NCBI RefSeq assembly: GCF_034313965.1 | Contig: NZ_JAVIWQ010000002.1 | Location: forward strand, 3,410,001 to 3,474,000 | Source: Herbaspirillum sp. RTI4 | Lineage (GTDB): Bacteria > Pseudomonadota > Gammaproteobacteria > Burkholderiales > Burkholderiaceae_D | Length of the DNA: 64,000 nt | Reading direction: 5' to 3' | Shown here: piece by piece, positions 30,170 through 39,239 of the stretch | Position numbering within the stretch: position 1 is the first letter of the stretch | How the letters are laid out: each line of letters opens with the position of its first letter | Notes under the pieces: generated by a model | Told to the model about the DNA's origin: nothing | Databases searched by the model: none | What the model saw: only the letters and a program-made list of their open reading frames with translations | Translations under genes and position numbers: made by a program

Positions 30170-30624
30170 CGAACCGATACCTTTCCGTATGCCAATATAT
30201 GCTTTCCAGGTATTTCTATTTGCATAGATTTTTTTAAAATATTTTTAATTACTTGAAAATCATCAATAGCCTCAATCGTAATGCATCCTTTACTTATTCC
30301 ATAAACTCCTTTTGGATGCAATCTAAAATTACCTCTCGCAACCTGATTGCAATAAACTTCATCGTCGATATTATTATCAATTCCATATAAAGAAAACCAG
30401 TCTTTTTGACCCGATACCATGTCACGCAGAGGCCCTAAAATACCACCAGACTGTCGATCTATTATGTAATAAGCCCCAGGTGGAATTGGCCCTACATCAG
30501 TAACACACGCGAAAGCACGCCGATTGGCGTAAGCCTGCAATCCAGAAAAGGCAGGAAAAGATTTCCCCCCGCATTTAAAAACACTCATCGGCTTATTATT
30601 CAATTCAAAAGAACACTCAATCAT
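30166..30624 (-). CDS. L,D-transpeptidase-like toxin candidate (DUF2778/Tlde1 type), copy 1
   Basis: 152 residues, no signal peptide. GPIPPGAYYI, DWFSLYGID and FRLHPKGVYGISKGCITIE match the Tlde1/DUF2778 fold, with the catalytic His (RLHP) and Cys (SKGC). Characterised Tlde1 proteins are type VI secretion effectors that cut and exchange peptidoglycan peptides. No T6SS gene is in the window, so delivery is inferred. The first 19 residues are identical to copy 2, then the sequences diverge. AT-rich, suggesting transfer. Confidence 0.72.
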   Translation of the reverse strand: MIECSFELNNKPMSVFKCGGKSFPAFSGLQAYANRRAFACVTDVGPIPPGAYYIIDRQSGGILGPLRDMVSGQKDWFSLYGIDNNIDDEVYCNQVARGNFRLHPKGVYGISKGCITIEAIDDFQVIKNILKKSMQIEIPGKHILAYGKVSVR

Positions 30625-30819
30625 TGATAACTCTCCATTTAAAAATTAATTTTTAAAATTAAATAAATTAAAAATCCATCCACGGAATACGCATAAAGAG
30701 CGGAGGAGGATGAGGAAAAATAGTGGCAGGGAGAGTGCAGATGCAAGCCTGAGCGCTCAGGCCTGCGGACGGATTATCGGTGTTTTTGAGACGTCGCCAA
30801 ACGCATAGTGCGAAGAAAG

Positions 30820-31089
30820 TCAGAACTTAAACTTAAATGTTTTCCAAATTTTATATCCGAAAAATGTCATTGCCGATGAAATGACACATGTAACGAAAAG
30901 CATATAACAAACTTCAACTGTATCGAAAGAATCCGCATCATGTGCATCGAATAAATTACTGAGAAAAAGTCCAAATACCTGAGGAGCCCTAGGGATTAAA
31001 TCTGGATTATTAGCCCATAAGTGTGTTAGTAAAAATGTTAAAACAAATATCCATAAAATAAAAGATAAAATTATATTTTTACGAGTCAT
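30820..31089 (-). CDS. Small two-helix membrane protein, candidate immunity protein (copy 2)
   Basis: 89 residues, the same length as copy 1. Helices at about 6-26 (IILSFILWIFVLTFLLTHLW) and 58-78; the tail SSAMTFFGYKIWKTFKFKF is nearly the same as copy 1, while residues 1-65 differ at many positions. It overlaps the upstream toxin-like gene by four bases. Divergence of the N-terminal two thirds next to a conserved tail is what one expects of allele-specific immunity proteins (inference). Confidence 0.65.
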   Translation of the reverse strand: MTRKNIILSFILWIFVLTFLLTHLWANNPDLIPRAPQVFGLFLSNLFDAHDADSFDTVEVCYMLFVTCVISSAMTFFGYKIWKTFKFKF

Positions 31090-31544
31090 TTTACTAACAC
31101 CATTCCATATGAATATAAATTTTTACCTGTGATTATTTTTTTCTCCGTTGATTTAAGCAGAGCGCGAACGAGCTTAAAATCACAAGCACTTTTTAACGTA
31201 ATGCATCCTTTACTAGAACCAATACTACCTTGCGGATGAAGCCGGAAATTTCCTCTTTTAACTCGCTCACAATACATTTCATCATCAACATTATCGTCAA
31301 TTGCGTATAGCGAAAACCACCCATCTCGGCTTGAGTAATAATCACGAATAGGCCCGAGAAAACCACCCGACTCTCGATCAATAATATGGTAGCGTCCAGG
31401 AGGAATTGGCCGCAGGTCAGGTACGCATGAATAAAATTTTTTATTAGCATGACTTTCATAACCTGAAAATGCAGGAACGCTATAAGGGCCGCATTTAAAA
31501 ACACTCATCGGCTTATTATTCAATTCAAAAGAACACTCAATCAT
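31086..31544 (-). CDS. L,D-transpeptidase-like toxin candidate (DUF2778/Tlde1 type), copy 2
   Basis: 152 residues. Same layout as copy 1: MIECSFELNNKPMSVFKCG start, RPIPPGRYHIIDRESGG, GWFSLYAIDDN and FRLHPQGSIGSSKGCITL with catalytic His and Cys retained. So both copies look active. Residues 20-60 and the C-terminal third differ most from copy 1. It is the most upstream gene of the island; a likely promoter region is the AT-rich stretch after 31545. Confidence 0.72.
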   Translation of the reverse strand: MIECSFELNNKPMSVFKCGPYSVPAFSGYESHANKKFYSCVPDLRPIPPGRYHIIDRESGGFLGPIRDYYSSRDGWFSLYAIDDNVDDEMYCERVKRGNFRLHPQGSIGSSKGCITLKSACDFKLVRALLKSTEKKIITGKNLYSYGMVLVK

Positions 31545-31648
31545 TGACCACTCCCCATTTAAAAATTTATTTTTAAAATTAAATAAATTAAAAATCCATC
31601 CGACACTTCCATAGGAAGCATCAGTCGTTCTTTTTAATTCGGAGGGTA

Positions 31649-31659
31649 TTTTTGCATGT
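31649..31659. repeat. 11-bp direct repeat, right flank of toxin island
   Basis: TTTTTGCATGT, identical to 29745-29755. See the left-flank entry. Confidence 0.35.
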
Positions 31660-31710
31660 GAGAACGAGCGTCCTCAATTGGATTAAGAAGATAATCCGTC
31701 TATTTCTGAC

Positions 31711-32262
31711 TTATAAGAAAATACCGGTATCGGCAATGTTTTTCACCAGTTCTGCCAATAAATCCTGTCCTTCTTCCCAATCGCCCAATCCCGAATCGGC
31801 GTTGATATGCCCCAACGCGCCGGCATTGATAAAACGACTGCCCCACTGCCCTGCCCAGTAGCGGGCGCGCGACGCGGACATCCACGGATCGTCCGTGCTG
31901 CCGACGACGATGGAGGGCGCATTCAGCGCCACCCCTACCTGATCCGCCACGCCGAATTTGTCGGGATCGGCCGGGGCAACCAGCAAGGCTCCCTCCAGAT
32001 GGGCGCGACTGCGCCGCGCCGCGTGTACCGTCGTGAGACATCCAAAGCTATGCGCCACCAGCAAGGTAGGCTGCGCAGATTGCGCCAGTGCGTGTTGCAG
32101 ACGCGCCGACCAGATGTCCAGACGCGGCGCATCCCATTGCTCTTGCTCCACCCGTATAAATGCAGGATGCAGCTGCTGCCAGCGGGTTTGCCAGTGCTCC
32201 GGACCGCTGTCATGCAAGCCCGGCACAATCAACACTCGGAAATCGGCAAGAGTCAGGGCCAT
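31711..32262 (-). CDS. RBBP9/YdeN-type serine hydrolase
   Basis: 183 residues. FRVLIVPGLHDSGPEHWQ is the family signature. The nucleophile is in LLVAHSFGC, the acid in VVGSTDDPW and the base in LGHINADSGLGDW, a complete triad. RBBP9-like hydrolases are small alpha/beta enzymes of unclear natural substrate. It is the last gene of the sulfonate cluster, 45 bp after the EAL-like gene, so probably co-transcribed. Confidence 0.85.
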   Translation of the reverse strand: MALTLADFRVLIVPGLHDSGPEHWQTRWQQLHPAFIRVEQEQWDAPRLDIWSARLQHALAQSAQPTLLVAHSFGCLTTVHAARRSRAHLEGALLVAPADPDKFGVADQVGVALNAPSIVVGSTDDPWMSASRARYWAGQWGSRFINAGALGHINADSGLGDWEEGQDLLAELVKNIADTGIFL

Positions 32263-32307
32263 GGTCGGGTCGCCGTGGAATTAAACGCTGAAAACTCCGG
32301 TGCCAGT

Positions 32308-33141
32308 TCAGGCCGCAGCCACGGCATCCGGTGCAAATCCATCCAAAACAGGTGCGGGTTTATCCCACAGATAACCCTGCACCTGCACACGTACTGCATG
32401 CTGTGCCGCCAGCCCTTCTATCAGACGCGCCACTTTGTCATCTTCGACACGCTTGAAGGCAATGCCCACGCTCTGCTGAGATGCCTTGCGCAGCAAGGCG
32501 TCAAGCCCCGCTTCGTCGTTCAACTGACGGCCATCGATCTTAATCAGATCGGGGCGCACATGGTCCAGCAAGCTCGTCGCTTCGCTCACATCGCGCGCGC
32601 CGATGGCAACCTGAAATCCGTTGCCGCGGTAATTGTCCAACACATAGTTGAGCAGCCAGCCACGCGGTTGCTGCTGCGAGGTGCTGCCAGGTAATTGCAA
32701 GATGATTTTTTCGTGCGGCAAGTCCAGCAAACTTAAAATGCGCCGGAAGGCAATGCCGTGATTACTGTCAACCGCCGCCAGCAAACGGGAATGCACATTC
32801 AGATGCAAGTTCAGTCCCGTTGCCGCCGGCTGTCGATAAAAATTGATGGTGTGGAGAATCCGGCACAGCCGGTCCAGTTCTATCGATTCGGCATCGCTTG
32901 CGGCGTGGTCCAGCAATTTCCACAGCGACAGGCCGCTATCGTTTTCCGCATAGCTGCGGGCAAATCCTTCATAACCGGTCATCACGCCACCGGGAGTACG
33001 TACTGCCTGGAATGCCGAAGTCAGGGTCGTGCTGAAATACTTGCCTTGCGCCTTCCCTTCGGCATCCAGCCACACCCTGGCGTCAGGACGCTGTTGGGCG
33101 TTCAGACGGTCCAGGTATTTTTCCAAAAAAGGAAATGGCAT
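32308..33141 (-). CDS. Degenerate EAL-domain protein in the ssu operon
   Basis: 277 residues spanning one EAL fold. GYEGFAR stands where active enzymes have YExLxR. The LNVHSRLL, LIKIDGRQL and VQGYLWDKP positions are kept, but the second Asp motif DDFGTG is replaced by GARDVS and the ELTE Glu by LPGS. Metal-binding acids are therefore missing, so c-di-GMP hydrolysis is unlikely; it may bind nucleotide or protein. It is placed 8 bp after the molbindin-like gene. Confidence 0.8.
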   Translation of the reverse strand: MPFPFLEKYLDRLNAQQRPDARVWLDAEGKAQGKYFSTTLTSAFQAVRTPGGVMTGYEGFARSYAENDSGLSLWKLLDHAASDAESIELDRLCRILHTINFYRQPAATGLNLHLNVHSRLLAAVDSNHGIAFRRILSLLDLPHEKIILQLPGSTSQQQPRGWLLNYVLDNYRGNGFQVAIGARDVSEATSLLDHVRPDLIKIDGRQLNDEAGLDALLRKASQQSVGIAFKRVEDDKVARLIEGLAAQHAVRVQVQGYLWDKPAPVLDGFAPDAVAAA

Positions 33142-33149
33142 GGAGTTCC

Positions 33150-33365
33150 TTACAGTTTGGCGATCGAAACTTCGGTCGCCTTCACCAACGCCACCACTTC
33201 GGTGCCGATGACCAGACCCAGATCTTTGACCGAGCGCGTCGTAATGACCGAAGTCACGATACCGGCCGGTGTTTCCACATCGACTTCAGAGACAACGGAG
33301 CCTTCGATGATGGCCTTGATTTTGCCTTTGAATTGATTACGGACGTTGATGGCTTGGATAGTCAT
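33150..33365 (-). CDS. Molbindin-like TOBE domain protein
   Basis: 71 residues, one Mop/TOBE domain: MTIQAINVRNQFKGKIKAII, then VVSEVDVETPAGIVTSVITT, and GLVIGTEVVALVKATEVSIA. Molbindins store molybdate or other oxyanions, and some bind tungstate or sulfate. AGAGGAAT lies before the ATG. Position between ssuB and the EAL-like gene suggests a link with oxyanion supply during sulfur limitation. Confidence 0.88.
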   Translation of the reverse strand: MTIQAINVRNQFKGKIKAIIEGSVVSEVDVETPAGIVTSVITTRSVKDLGLVIGTEVVALVKATEVSIAKL

Positions 33366-33508
33366 GATGTATTCCTCTTAAATAACGATAAATGAAGGTG
33401 ACGAGAGCACTACGTTTGAAACTAATGAAACCTGAAAATGAAACTATAAAAACGGCATTTTAAAAACGGCTATTCTGACCAACCCTTTCTCGCTGTCGTG
33501 AGCCTGCG

Positions 33509-34351
33509 TTAAATCGCCCACTGCACCTGGCTGACGCTGCGCTGGAACGACACATCGCCCAGTTCCGAATCTAGCGCCTGCACTGGCTGCTTCAAAACAC
33601 GCGCCAGAATTTCCGCTTCCAGCCGCGCAAAACGGACATCGCCGCGTTGTCGTGGCCGTGGCAAATCGATGCGACGGTTCAGTGCAATCCGACCATCCTC
33701 AATCAGAATCACGCGGTCGGCCAGCACAATAGCTTCCTGCACATCATGTGTGACCAGCACTGCACTGAAGCCCTGCTCCAGCCACAAAGATTCAATCAGT
33801 TGCTGCATGTCGATACGGGTCAAGGCATCCAGCGCGCCCAGCGGTTCGTCCAGCAACAAGAGTTGCGGATCGTGCACCAGCGCCCGTGCCAGTGCTACCC
33901 GCTGCCGCTGGCCGCCAGACAACACCGCCGGCCATTCACCACTGCGCTCTTCCAGACCAACCTGCCGCAAAACGGCGGCGGCGCGTGATCGCGCAGTCTT
34001 TGGCAGTCCCAGAGCGACATTGTCGAGGACGCGTTTCCAAGGCAGCAGCCGCGAATCCTGAAACATGATGCGGATTTCCGGTGCCACCGGAGTAAGGTCT
34101 GCGTCAGAAAAACCGATACTCCCGCCATCGGATTTTTCCAGTTGCGCAATCAGCCGCAACAGGGTGCTTTTACCGCAACCGCTGCGGCCGACGATGGCGA
34201 CAAATTCACCTGCCTCGACCTGGAGCGCTACGTCCTCCAGAACATGGCGTCCGCCATATTTTTTGGATAGTGCAGCGATACGAATAGGCACACCGCGCAC
34301 TGCTTGTTCGGTTTGTTCCACTGAATTATTTTCTATCGATATGGTTTGCAT
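33509..34351 (-). CDS. ssuB: Sulfonate ABC transporter ATPase SsuB
   Basis: 280 residues from [16 protein letters not shown]. Walker [12 protein letters not shown], short Q-loop [16 protein letters not shown] (the LLPW is typical of nitrate/sulfonate/taurine ATPases), signature [15 protein letters not shown], Walker [14 protein letters not shown]. It powers uptake of alkanesulfonates with SsuA and SsuC. 10 bp after ssuC. Confidence 0.95.
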   Translation of the reverse strand: MQTISIENNSVEQTEQAVRGVPIRIAALSKKYGGRHVLEDVALQVEAGEFVAIVGRSGCGKSTLLRLIAQLEKSDGGSIGFSDADLTPVAPEIRIMFQDSRLLPWKRVLDNVALGLPKTARSRAAAVLRQVGLEERSGEWPAVLSGGQRQRVALARALVHDPQLLLLDEPLGALDALTRIDMQQLIESLWLEQGFSAVLVTHDVQEAIVLADRVILIEDGRIALNRRIDLPRPRQRGDVRFARLEAEILARVLKQPVQALDSELGDVSFQRSVSQVQWAI

Positions 34352-34361
34352 GGCCGTCCTT

Positions 34362-35231
34362 TTAACGATAGCCCGGATGCCAGCGCAACCAGTATTTTTC
34401 CAGCCCGCGCGCCAATGTATCGGCGATTTTTCCCAGCAGGGCATAGAGCAGGATGCCGACCAGCACGACATCCGTTTGTAAAAATTCACGCGCATTCATG
34501 GTCATGTAACCGATACCGGACTGTGCAGAAATCGTTTCTGCGACGATCAGTAAAACCCACATCAGGCCCAGAGAAAAACGCAAACCGACCAGAATCGAAG
34601 GCAAAGCGCCGGGCAGAATGACATCGCGATAGAGAGGCCAGCCGGACAAGCCGTAACTTTTGGCCATTTCAATCAGCCCCTTATCGACGGAACGGATGCC
34701 ATGAAAGGTATTGAGGTAAATCGGAAAGAACACACCGATCGACACCAAAAATAATTTCGACGATTCATCAATACCGAACCACAGGATGACCAGCGGGATC
34801 AGCGCCAGCGGCGGGATATTGCGTACCATTTGCAAGCTTGTGTCGAGCAAGGTTTCTGCATGACGGAAAGTCCCGGTCAGCAGACCCAGTAATAAACCAA
34901 GCCCTCCGCCGACCACCAGCCCGGACAATGCGCGCATGCTGCTGACACCCAGATGCAGCCACAATTCGCCGGAGGCAGAGAGCGTCCATGCGGCACGCAG
35001 CACTGCCAATGGTTCCGGCAGAATGCGGCTGGATAACCAGCCTTGTTGCGCGGCCAATTGCCAGGCTGCAATCAGCGTGACCGGTAGCACCCACGACAGC
35101 ACTTGCTGCCGACCGATACGCCAGGCCGCACTTTCGGCAAGCAGACTGCCCTCCTTGCGCGACGTCCTGATGGCACGGATGAACCGCCCCGACAAGGCGG
35201 AAAATAGTCCGGGAGAAGAGAGCGTACTCAT
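34362..35231 (-). CDS. ssuC: Sulfonate ABC transporter permease SsuC
   Basis: 289 residues from [15 protein letters not shown] (the frame is open far upstream, but that part is antisense noise over ssuD). About six membrane segments, from [17 protein letters not shown]. The permease loop is [19 protein letters not shown], typical of SsuC/TauC/NrtB. It starts 7 bp after ssuD, so it is coupled to it. Confidence 0.95.
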   Translation of the reverse strand: MSTLSSPGLFSALSGRFIRAIRTSRKEGSLLAESAAWRIGRQQVLSWVLPVTLIAAWQLAAQQGWLSSRILPEPLAVLRAAWTLSASGELWLHLGVSSMRALSGLVVGGGLGLLLGLLTGTFRHAETLLDTSLQMVRNIPPLALIPLVILWFGIDESSKLFLVSIGVFFPIYLNTFHGIRSVDKGLIEMAKSYGLSGWPLYRDVILPGALPSILVGLRFSLGLMWVLLIVAETISAQSGIGYMTMNAREFLQTDVVLVGILLYALLGKIADTLARGLEKYWLRWHPGYR

Positions 35232-35238
35232 TGCATCC

Positions 35239-36399
35239 TCAGCTTGCCGCTGTCTGTCGCGCAGCAGGCACGAAGGTGTTGGCAACCACTTCACCGAACG
35301 GGCCGGACAAACTGAATCCCGGCAAGCTGGCGCGTTGCGGCCGCGGCAACAGAGGGAACACCAGTTCGGCAAAGCGATACGCTTCTTCCAGATGCGGATA
35401 GCCGGACAGGATGAAGGTTTCAATTCCCAGATCGGCATATTCCTGCATGCGGTCAGCGACCGTTTGCGGATCGCCGACCAGCGCTGTGCCTGCCCCGCCG
35501 CGCACCAGTCCGACACCGGCCCACAGGTTAGGACTGACTTCCAGCTTGTCGCGACGACCGCCATGCAGTGCGGTCATGCGACGCTGTCCTTCGGAATCCA
35601 TAGTGGCGAATTTGGCTTGCGCTTTGGCGATGGTTTCATCGTCGAGCTTGCTGATTAATTCTTCTGCGGCACGCCATGCCGCGTCATTGGTTTCCCGCAC
35701 GATCACATGCAGGCGTATGCCGAAACGCAGCGTACGGCCGTGGCGCGCAGCGCGTTCGCGCATGTCGGCGATTTTGGCGGCAACGGCGGCCGGTGGTTCG
35801 CCCCAGGTCAGATAGACATCGACCTGCTCGGCTGCCAGTTCCAGTGCAGGGTCGGAAGAGCCGCCGAAATACAGCGGTGGATACGGCTCCTGAATCGGTG
35901 GGTACAGCACGGTCGCGCCCTTGACTTGCAAATGCTTGCCGTCGAAATCGACGGTGCCGCCGGTATGCGTTTTGGTCAGCAAGTCGCGCCAGATGTGCAG
36001 GAACTCATCGCTGACTTCATAACGCTCGGCATGGGTACCGAAGATGCCGTCACCTTCTTGTTCGATAGGATCGCCGCCGGTGACGACGTTGACCAGCAAA
36101 CGCCCGCCGGACAGCCGGTCGAAAGTGGCGGCCATGCGCGCCGCCAGACTAGGCGCAGTCAGGCCGGGACGGACGGCGACCAGAAATTTCAAATCTTTGG
36201 TTGCCCCGAGCAGGCTGGAAGCAGTTACCCAGGCATCCTCGCAAGAACGGCCGGTAGGCAACAACACGCCATCGTAACCAAGGGTATCGGCCGCCACGGC
36301 GACCTGTTTCATGTAATCGTAGCTGACGGCGCGGCCGCCCTCTGTGGTGCCGAGATAGCGGCTATCGCCGTGGGTGGGAATAAACCAGAAAACATTCAT
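35239..36399 (-). CDS. ssuD: FMNH2-dependent alkanesulfonate monooxygenase SsuD
   Basis: 386 residues, luciferase-like flavin fold. [18 protein letters not shown] start, [32 protein letters not shown] and [20 protein letters not shown] are SsuD hallmarks. It releases sulfite from alkanesulfonates using FMNH2 from SsuE. The C-terminal insertion reads RQTAAS. Fourth gene after sbp in the operon. Confidence 0.96.
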   Translation of the reverse strand: MNVFWFIPTHGDSRYLGTTEGGRAVSYDYMKQVAVAADTLGYDGVLLPTGRSCEDAWVTASSLLGATKDLKFLVAVRPGLTAPSLAARMAATFDRLSGGRLLVNVVTGGDPIEQEGDGIFGTHAERYEVSDEFLHIWRDLLTKTHTGGTVDFDGKHLQVKGATVLYPPIQEPYPPLYFGGSSDPALELAAEQVDVYLTWGEPPAAVAAKIADMRERAARHGRTLRFGIRLHVIVRETNDAAWRAAEELISKLDDETIAKAQAKFATMDSEGQRRMTALHGGRRDKLEVSPNLWAGVGLVRGGAGTALVGDPQTVADRMQEYADLGIETFILSGYPHLEEAYRFAELVFPLLPRPQRASLPGFSLSGPFGEVVANTFVPAARQTAAS

Positions 36400-36454
36400 G
36401 CGAACTCCGATAGGTCACTATGTGGATTGTCAAAACAGGGCAATGCGTTTCGCT

Positions 36455-37429
36455 TTAGCGGTGCAGCACTGCCTCTTTAACATTGAGTTTTTTAGGGATC
36501 AGTTTCAATTCAAAAAAGCTGTCCGCGATGCGCTGTTGTTCGTCCAGTACGCCATCGTCGATAGGACGGAAAATGTGGGCGTAGCGTTTCAGGCCGACTT
36601 CGATAATGTCGGCGTCCAGGCCCTGAATCGGCGCAAGCTGGGCGGCGGCGTCTTTGATATGGCCGCGAATCCACTGTCCTTCTTTACTGATTTCATCGAG
36701 CAAAGCCGTCAGCACTGCTTGATTTTTTTCAGCGAATGGACGCGCACTGAGGAAAAACTGGTGATGGCTGACTACGCCAGTGCCGGAGGCCAAACGTCGT
36801 GCGCCGATTTGTTTTTCGGCTGCGGCCTGGAACGGGTCCCAGATCGCCCAGGCGTCGATAGCGCCACGCTCAAAAGCAGCACGAGCATCGGCAGGTGCTA
36901 GATAGACCGGTTGGATATCGCTATAAGTCAGGCCGGCTTTTTTTAGCAAGGCGACCACTAACCAATGCACATCCGAGCCTTTGTTGAAGGCAATCTTCTT
37001 GCCTTTGAGTTCGGCCACCGATTTGATCGGTGAGTTTTTTGGCACCAGCAAACCTTCTGCTTCGGGCGTCGGAATTTCATAGGCGGTGTAGACGAAATCG
37101 GCACCGGCTGCCTGCGCAAACACCGGCGGCGCTTCACCGACATAGCCGAAATCGATAGAGCCCACATTCAGCGCTTCCAGCAATTGCGGACCAGCGGTGA
37201 ACTCCGCCCATTTGACCTCGACGCCTTGCGCCTGCAAGCGTTTTTCCAGCGTGCCATGCGCTTTTAACAAGACCAGTGTGCTGGCAGCTTTTTGGTAACC
37301 GATGCGCAAGACTTTGGTTTCTGCCTGCGCGGTTGCTGGCAGTGCGTTCGCGATCACGGCCACAGCAATACCGGCCAGTAAAGACAGCGTACGGCGTTTA
37401 GGGGATCGCTTGAATTGCTTGTTTTTCAT
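36455..37429 (-). CDS. ssuA: Sulfonate-binding periplasmic protein SsuA
   Basis: 324 residues. The signal peptide MKNKQFKRSPKRRTLSLLAG ends at about ATAQAE. The mature domain has LRIGYQKAASTLVLLKAHGT, TAGPQLLEALNVGSIDFGYV and GKKIAFNKGSDVHWLVVALL, all typical of SsuA. It captures aliphatic sulfonates for SsuBC. It follows ssuE with an 80-bp gap containing a 12-bp tandem repeat. Confidence 0.95.
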   Translation of the reverse strand: MKNKQFKRSPKRRTLSLLAGIAVAVIANALPATAQAETKVLRIGYQKAASTLVLLKAHGTLEKRLQAQGVEVKWAEFTAGPQLLEALNVGSIDFGYVGEAPPVFAQAAGADFVYTAYEIPTPEAEGLLVPKNSPIKSVAELKGKKIAFNKGSDVHWLVVALLKKAGLTYSDIQPVYLAPADARAAFERGAIDAWAIWDPFQAAAEKQIGARRLASGTGVVSHHQFFLSARPFAEKNQAVLTALLDEISKEGQWIRGHIKDAAAQLAPIQGLDADIIEVGLKRYAHIFRPIDDGVLDEQQRIADSFFELKLIPKKLNVKEAVLHR

Positions 37430-37440
37430 TTTCCAAAATC

Positions 37441-37475
37441 CTTGTCGTTAGCTTTGTCGATAACTTTGTCGCTAT
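37441..37475. repeat. 12-bp tandem repeat between ssuE and ssuA
   Basis: CTTGTCGTTAG, CTTTGTCGATAA, CTTTGTCGCTAT: three units of 11-12 bp in the ssuE-ssuA gap. Confidence 0.6.
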
Positions 37476-37509
37476 CTGAGCGCGGGAATCAATGCCAGGC
37501 TGCGGCGAA

Positions 37510-38100
37510 TCAGGTGCTGTACTGAATTTGCGCGAACTGGACATCCAGAAATTCGCTGTGGGCGGCCCGATGCAAGGTTTGCAGGCTGTCTGACAATTGC
37601 TCGACCCCTTCTTGCACCCGCGCCAGAATGTTTTCTTCCAGCCAGAGTCCGTCGGCATCGGTCCATGCCACTTGCGCTTCGGTGGCGTAGATACTGGGTA
37701 AAACGTGCCTTGCCGCCAGCGAGGACAACACCGGCCGCAATGCGTAGTCCAGCGCCAGCATGTGTGACTGGCTGCCGCCCGTGGCCAGAGGCAGCACCAG
37801 CTTGCCGGCCAGTCCGAATTGCGGCAGCAGATCGAGGAAGGTTTTCAGTGCGCCGCTGTAGGCCGCTTTGTAGACCGGCGTTGCCACGACGACGGCACTG
37901 GCACCGGCTACCAGCGCGAGTGCGGCTTTCACCTCGGGGTCATTGAAATCGGCGCGTAACAGGGCATTTCCCGGTAAATCACGCACTTCCAGCTTGATGA
38001 TTTTGTGGCCGCGTTGCGTCAGTTTTTCACCGACAAAATTAAGCAGTCGCGTGGAACGGGACGGACTGGACGGGCTGCCCGCTAATAAAAGTATGCTCAT
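37510..38100 (-). CDS. ssuE: NAD(P)H-dependent FMN reductase SsuE
   Basis: 196 residues from MSILLLAGSPSSPSRSTRL, the flavodoxin-like FMN loop. ATPVYKAAYSGALKTFLDLL is the diagnostic SsuE/MsuE segment, and the extra Tyr of the SsuE pi-helix region is present. It supplies FMNH2 to SsuD. A longer start inside the repeat array (GTG at 38133) is unlikely. Confidence 0.93.
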   Translation of the reverse strand: MSILLLAGSPSSPSRSTRLLNFVGEKLTQRGHKIIKLEVRDLPGNALLRADFNDPEVKAALALVAGASAVVVATPVYKAAYSGALKTFLDLLPQFGLAGKLVLPLATGGSQSHMLALDYALRPVLSSLAARHVLPSIYATEAQVAWTDADGLWLEENILARVQEGVEQLSDSLQTLHRAAHSEFLDVQFAQIQYST

Positions 38101-38113
38101 GTTCAGTTTTTCT

Positions 38114-38221
38114 GTTGGTGCTTTTGTTGACACTTTTGGTGGTGCGCCTGTTCGTGCATTAATTCGTGCATTGGTTCGCGCACTTGTTGGCGCACTTCTT
38201 GGCGCACCTATCGGTGAATTT
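38114..38221. repeat. Nine 12-bp tandem repeats between sbp and ssuE
   Basis: Nine consecutive units on the plus strand, beginning GTTGGTGCTTTT, GTTGACACTTTT, GGTGGTGCGCCT, GTTCGTGCATTA, ATTCGTGCATTG, GTTCGCGCACTT, GTTGGCGCACTT, CTTGGCGCACCT, ATCGGTGAATTT. The last unit overlaps the sbp stop codon (TTA at 38220-38222). The array fills almost the whole 119-bp gap. Confidence 0.92.
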
Positions 38222-39239
38222 ATTTGGAAGTAGGCGCGTAAATCTGATCGAAACTGCCGCCGTCAGAGAAGTGATCCTTTTGCGCCTTGGTCCAACCGCC
38301 GAAGGTGTCATTGACCGTGAATAATTTGATCGCTGGGAAATTTTTCGCGTATTTCGCGGCCACTTTGGCATCCACCGGACGATAGTAATTGCGTGCGGCG
38401 ATCTCCTGGCCTTCTGGCGAATACAAGTACTCGAGATAAGCCTCGGCGACCTTGCGGGTACCGCGTCGGTCAACTACTTTGTCGACGACGGCGACTGGCG
38501 GCTCTGCCAGGATGCTGATGGGCGGATAAACGATATCGAATTTGTCGGCGCCGAATTCTTTCGATGCCAGGTAGGCCTCATTTTCCCAGGCCAGCAAGAC
38601 ATCGCCCTGATCGCGTTGAGCGAAGGTGACCGTTGCGCCCCGTGCGCCGGAATCAAGGATAGGAACATGCTTGAACAGTTCTGCCACGTAGGCCTTGGCT
38701 TTGTTCTGATCGCCGTTGTTTTTCTTCAGTGCATAGCCCCATGCTGCCAGATAGCCCCAACGTGCGCCGCCCGATGTTTTAGGATTGGCCGTGATCACCG
38801 ATACGCCCGGTTTGATCAGATCGCTCCAGTCCTTCAAGCCTTTGGGATTGCCTTTGCGCACCAGGAAAATATAAGTGGAGGTGTAAGGCGAGCTGTTGTT
38901 CGGCAAGCGTTTTTGCCATTCCGGCGACAAGACTTTGGCTTTTTCGGCGATGGCGTCAATATCGTAGGCCAGCGCCAGTGTGACTACATCGGCGTCAATG
39001 CCATCGATGACCGAGCGGGCTTGTTTTCCCGAGCCGCCATGCGAATTCTTGATGCTGACGTTGTCACCGGTCTTTGCTTTCCAATACGTGGCGAAGGCCT
39101 TGTTGTACTCTTGGTAGAGTTCGCGGGTCGGGTCGTAGGAAACGTTCAACAAGGTAATATCGGCGGCATGTGCCGCTTGCACTACCGGCGACAACAGCGT
39201 GACGGCGATCAGTGACTGCAATAGCTTCTTCAATACCAT
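38220..39239 (-). CDS. sbp: Periplasmic sulfate-binding protein
   Basis: 339 residues from [20 protein letters not shown] with a signal peptide ending AAHAAD. Sbp hallmarks are [65 protein letters not shown] and [10 protein letters not shown]. It delivers sulfate (or thiosulfate) to CysTWA, encoded 8.5 kb away. AGGGGAAAC lies before the ATG. It heads the sbp-ssu cluster and is divergent from the IclR gene. Confidence 0.95.
   Translation of the reverse strand: MVLKKLLQSLIAVTLLSPVVQAAHAADITLLNVSYDPTRELYQEYNKAFATYWKAKTGDNVSIKNSHGGSGKQARSVIDGIDADVVTLALAYDIDAIAEKAKVLSPEWQKRLPNNSSPYTSTYIFLVRKGNPKGLKDWSDLIKPGVSVITANPKTSGGARWGYLAAWGYALKKNNGDQNKAKAYVAELFKHVPILDSGARGATVTFAQRDQGDVLLAWENEAYLASKEFGADKFDIVYPPISILAEPPVAVVDKVVDRRGTRKVAEAYLEYLYSPEGQEIAARNYYRPVDAKVAAKYAKNFPAIKLFTVNDTFGGWTKAQKDHFSDGGSFDQIYAPTSK

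Larger units (their letters stand above)
29762..30681. repeat. 920-bp tandem duplication, copy 1
   Basis: ACGGAATACGCAT at 29762 recurs at 30682, and the AT-rich end AAATAAATTAAAAATCCATC at 30661 recurs at 31581, both exactly 920 bp apart. Ends of the unit are nearly identical between copies; the middle (most of both genes) has diverged. Each copy carries a perfect 16-bp palindrome GCCTGAGCGCTCAGGC (29827 and 30747). Confidence 0.93.
30682..31601. repeat. 920-bp tandem duplication, copy 2
   Basis: Second unit of the tandem duplication. It contains the gene pair 31544-30820 and the same flanking non-coding sequence, including the 16-bp palindrome at 30747-30762. Beyond 31601 the sequence differs from the copy 1 / copy 2 junction. 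Confidence 0.93.

Noticed and set aside
31193..31504. 103-codon frame overlapping toxin copy 2
   Set aside because: Same strand, other frame, inside a better-supported gene; its translation has no motif.
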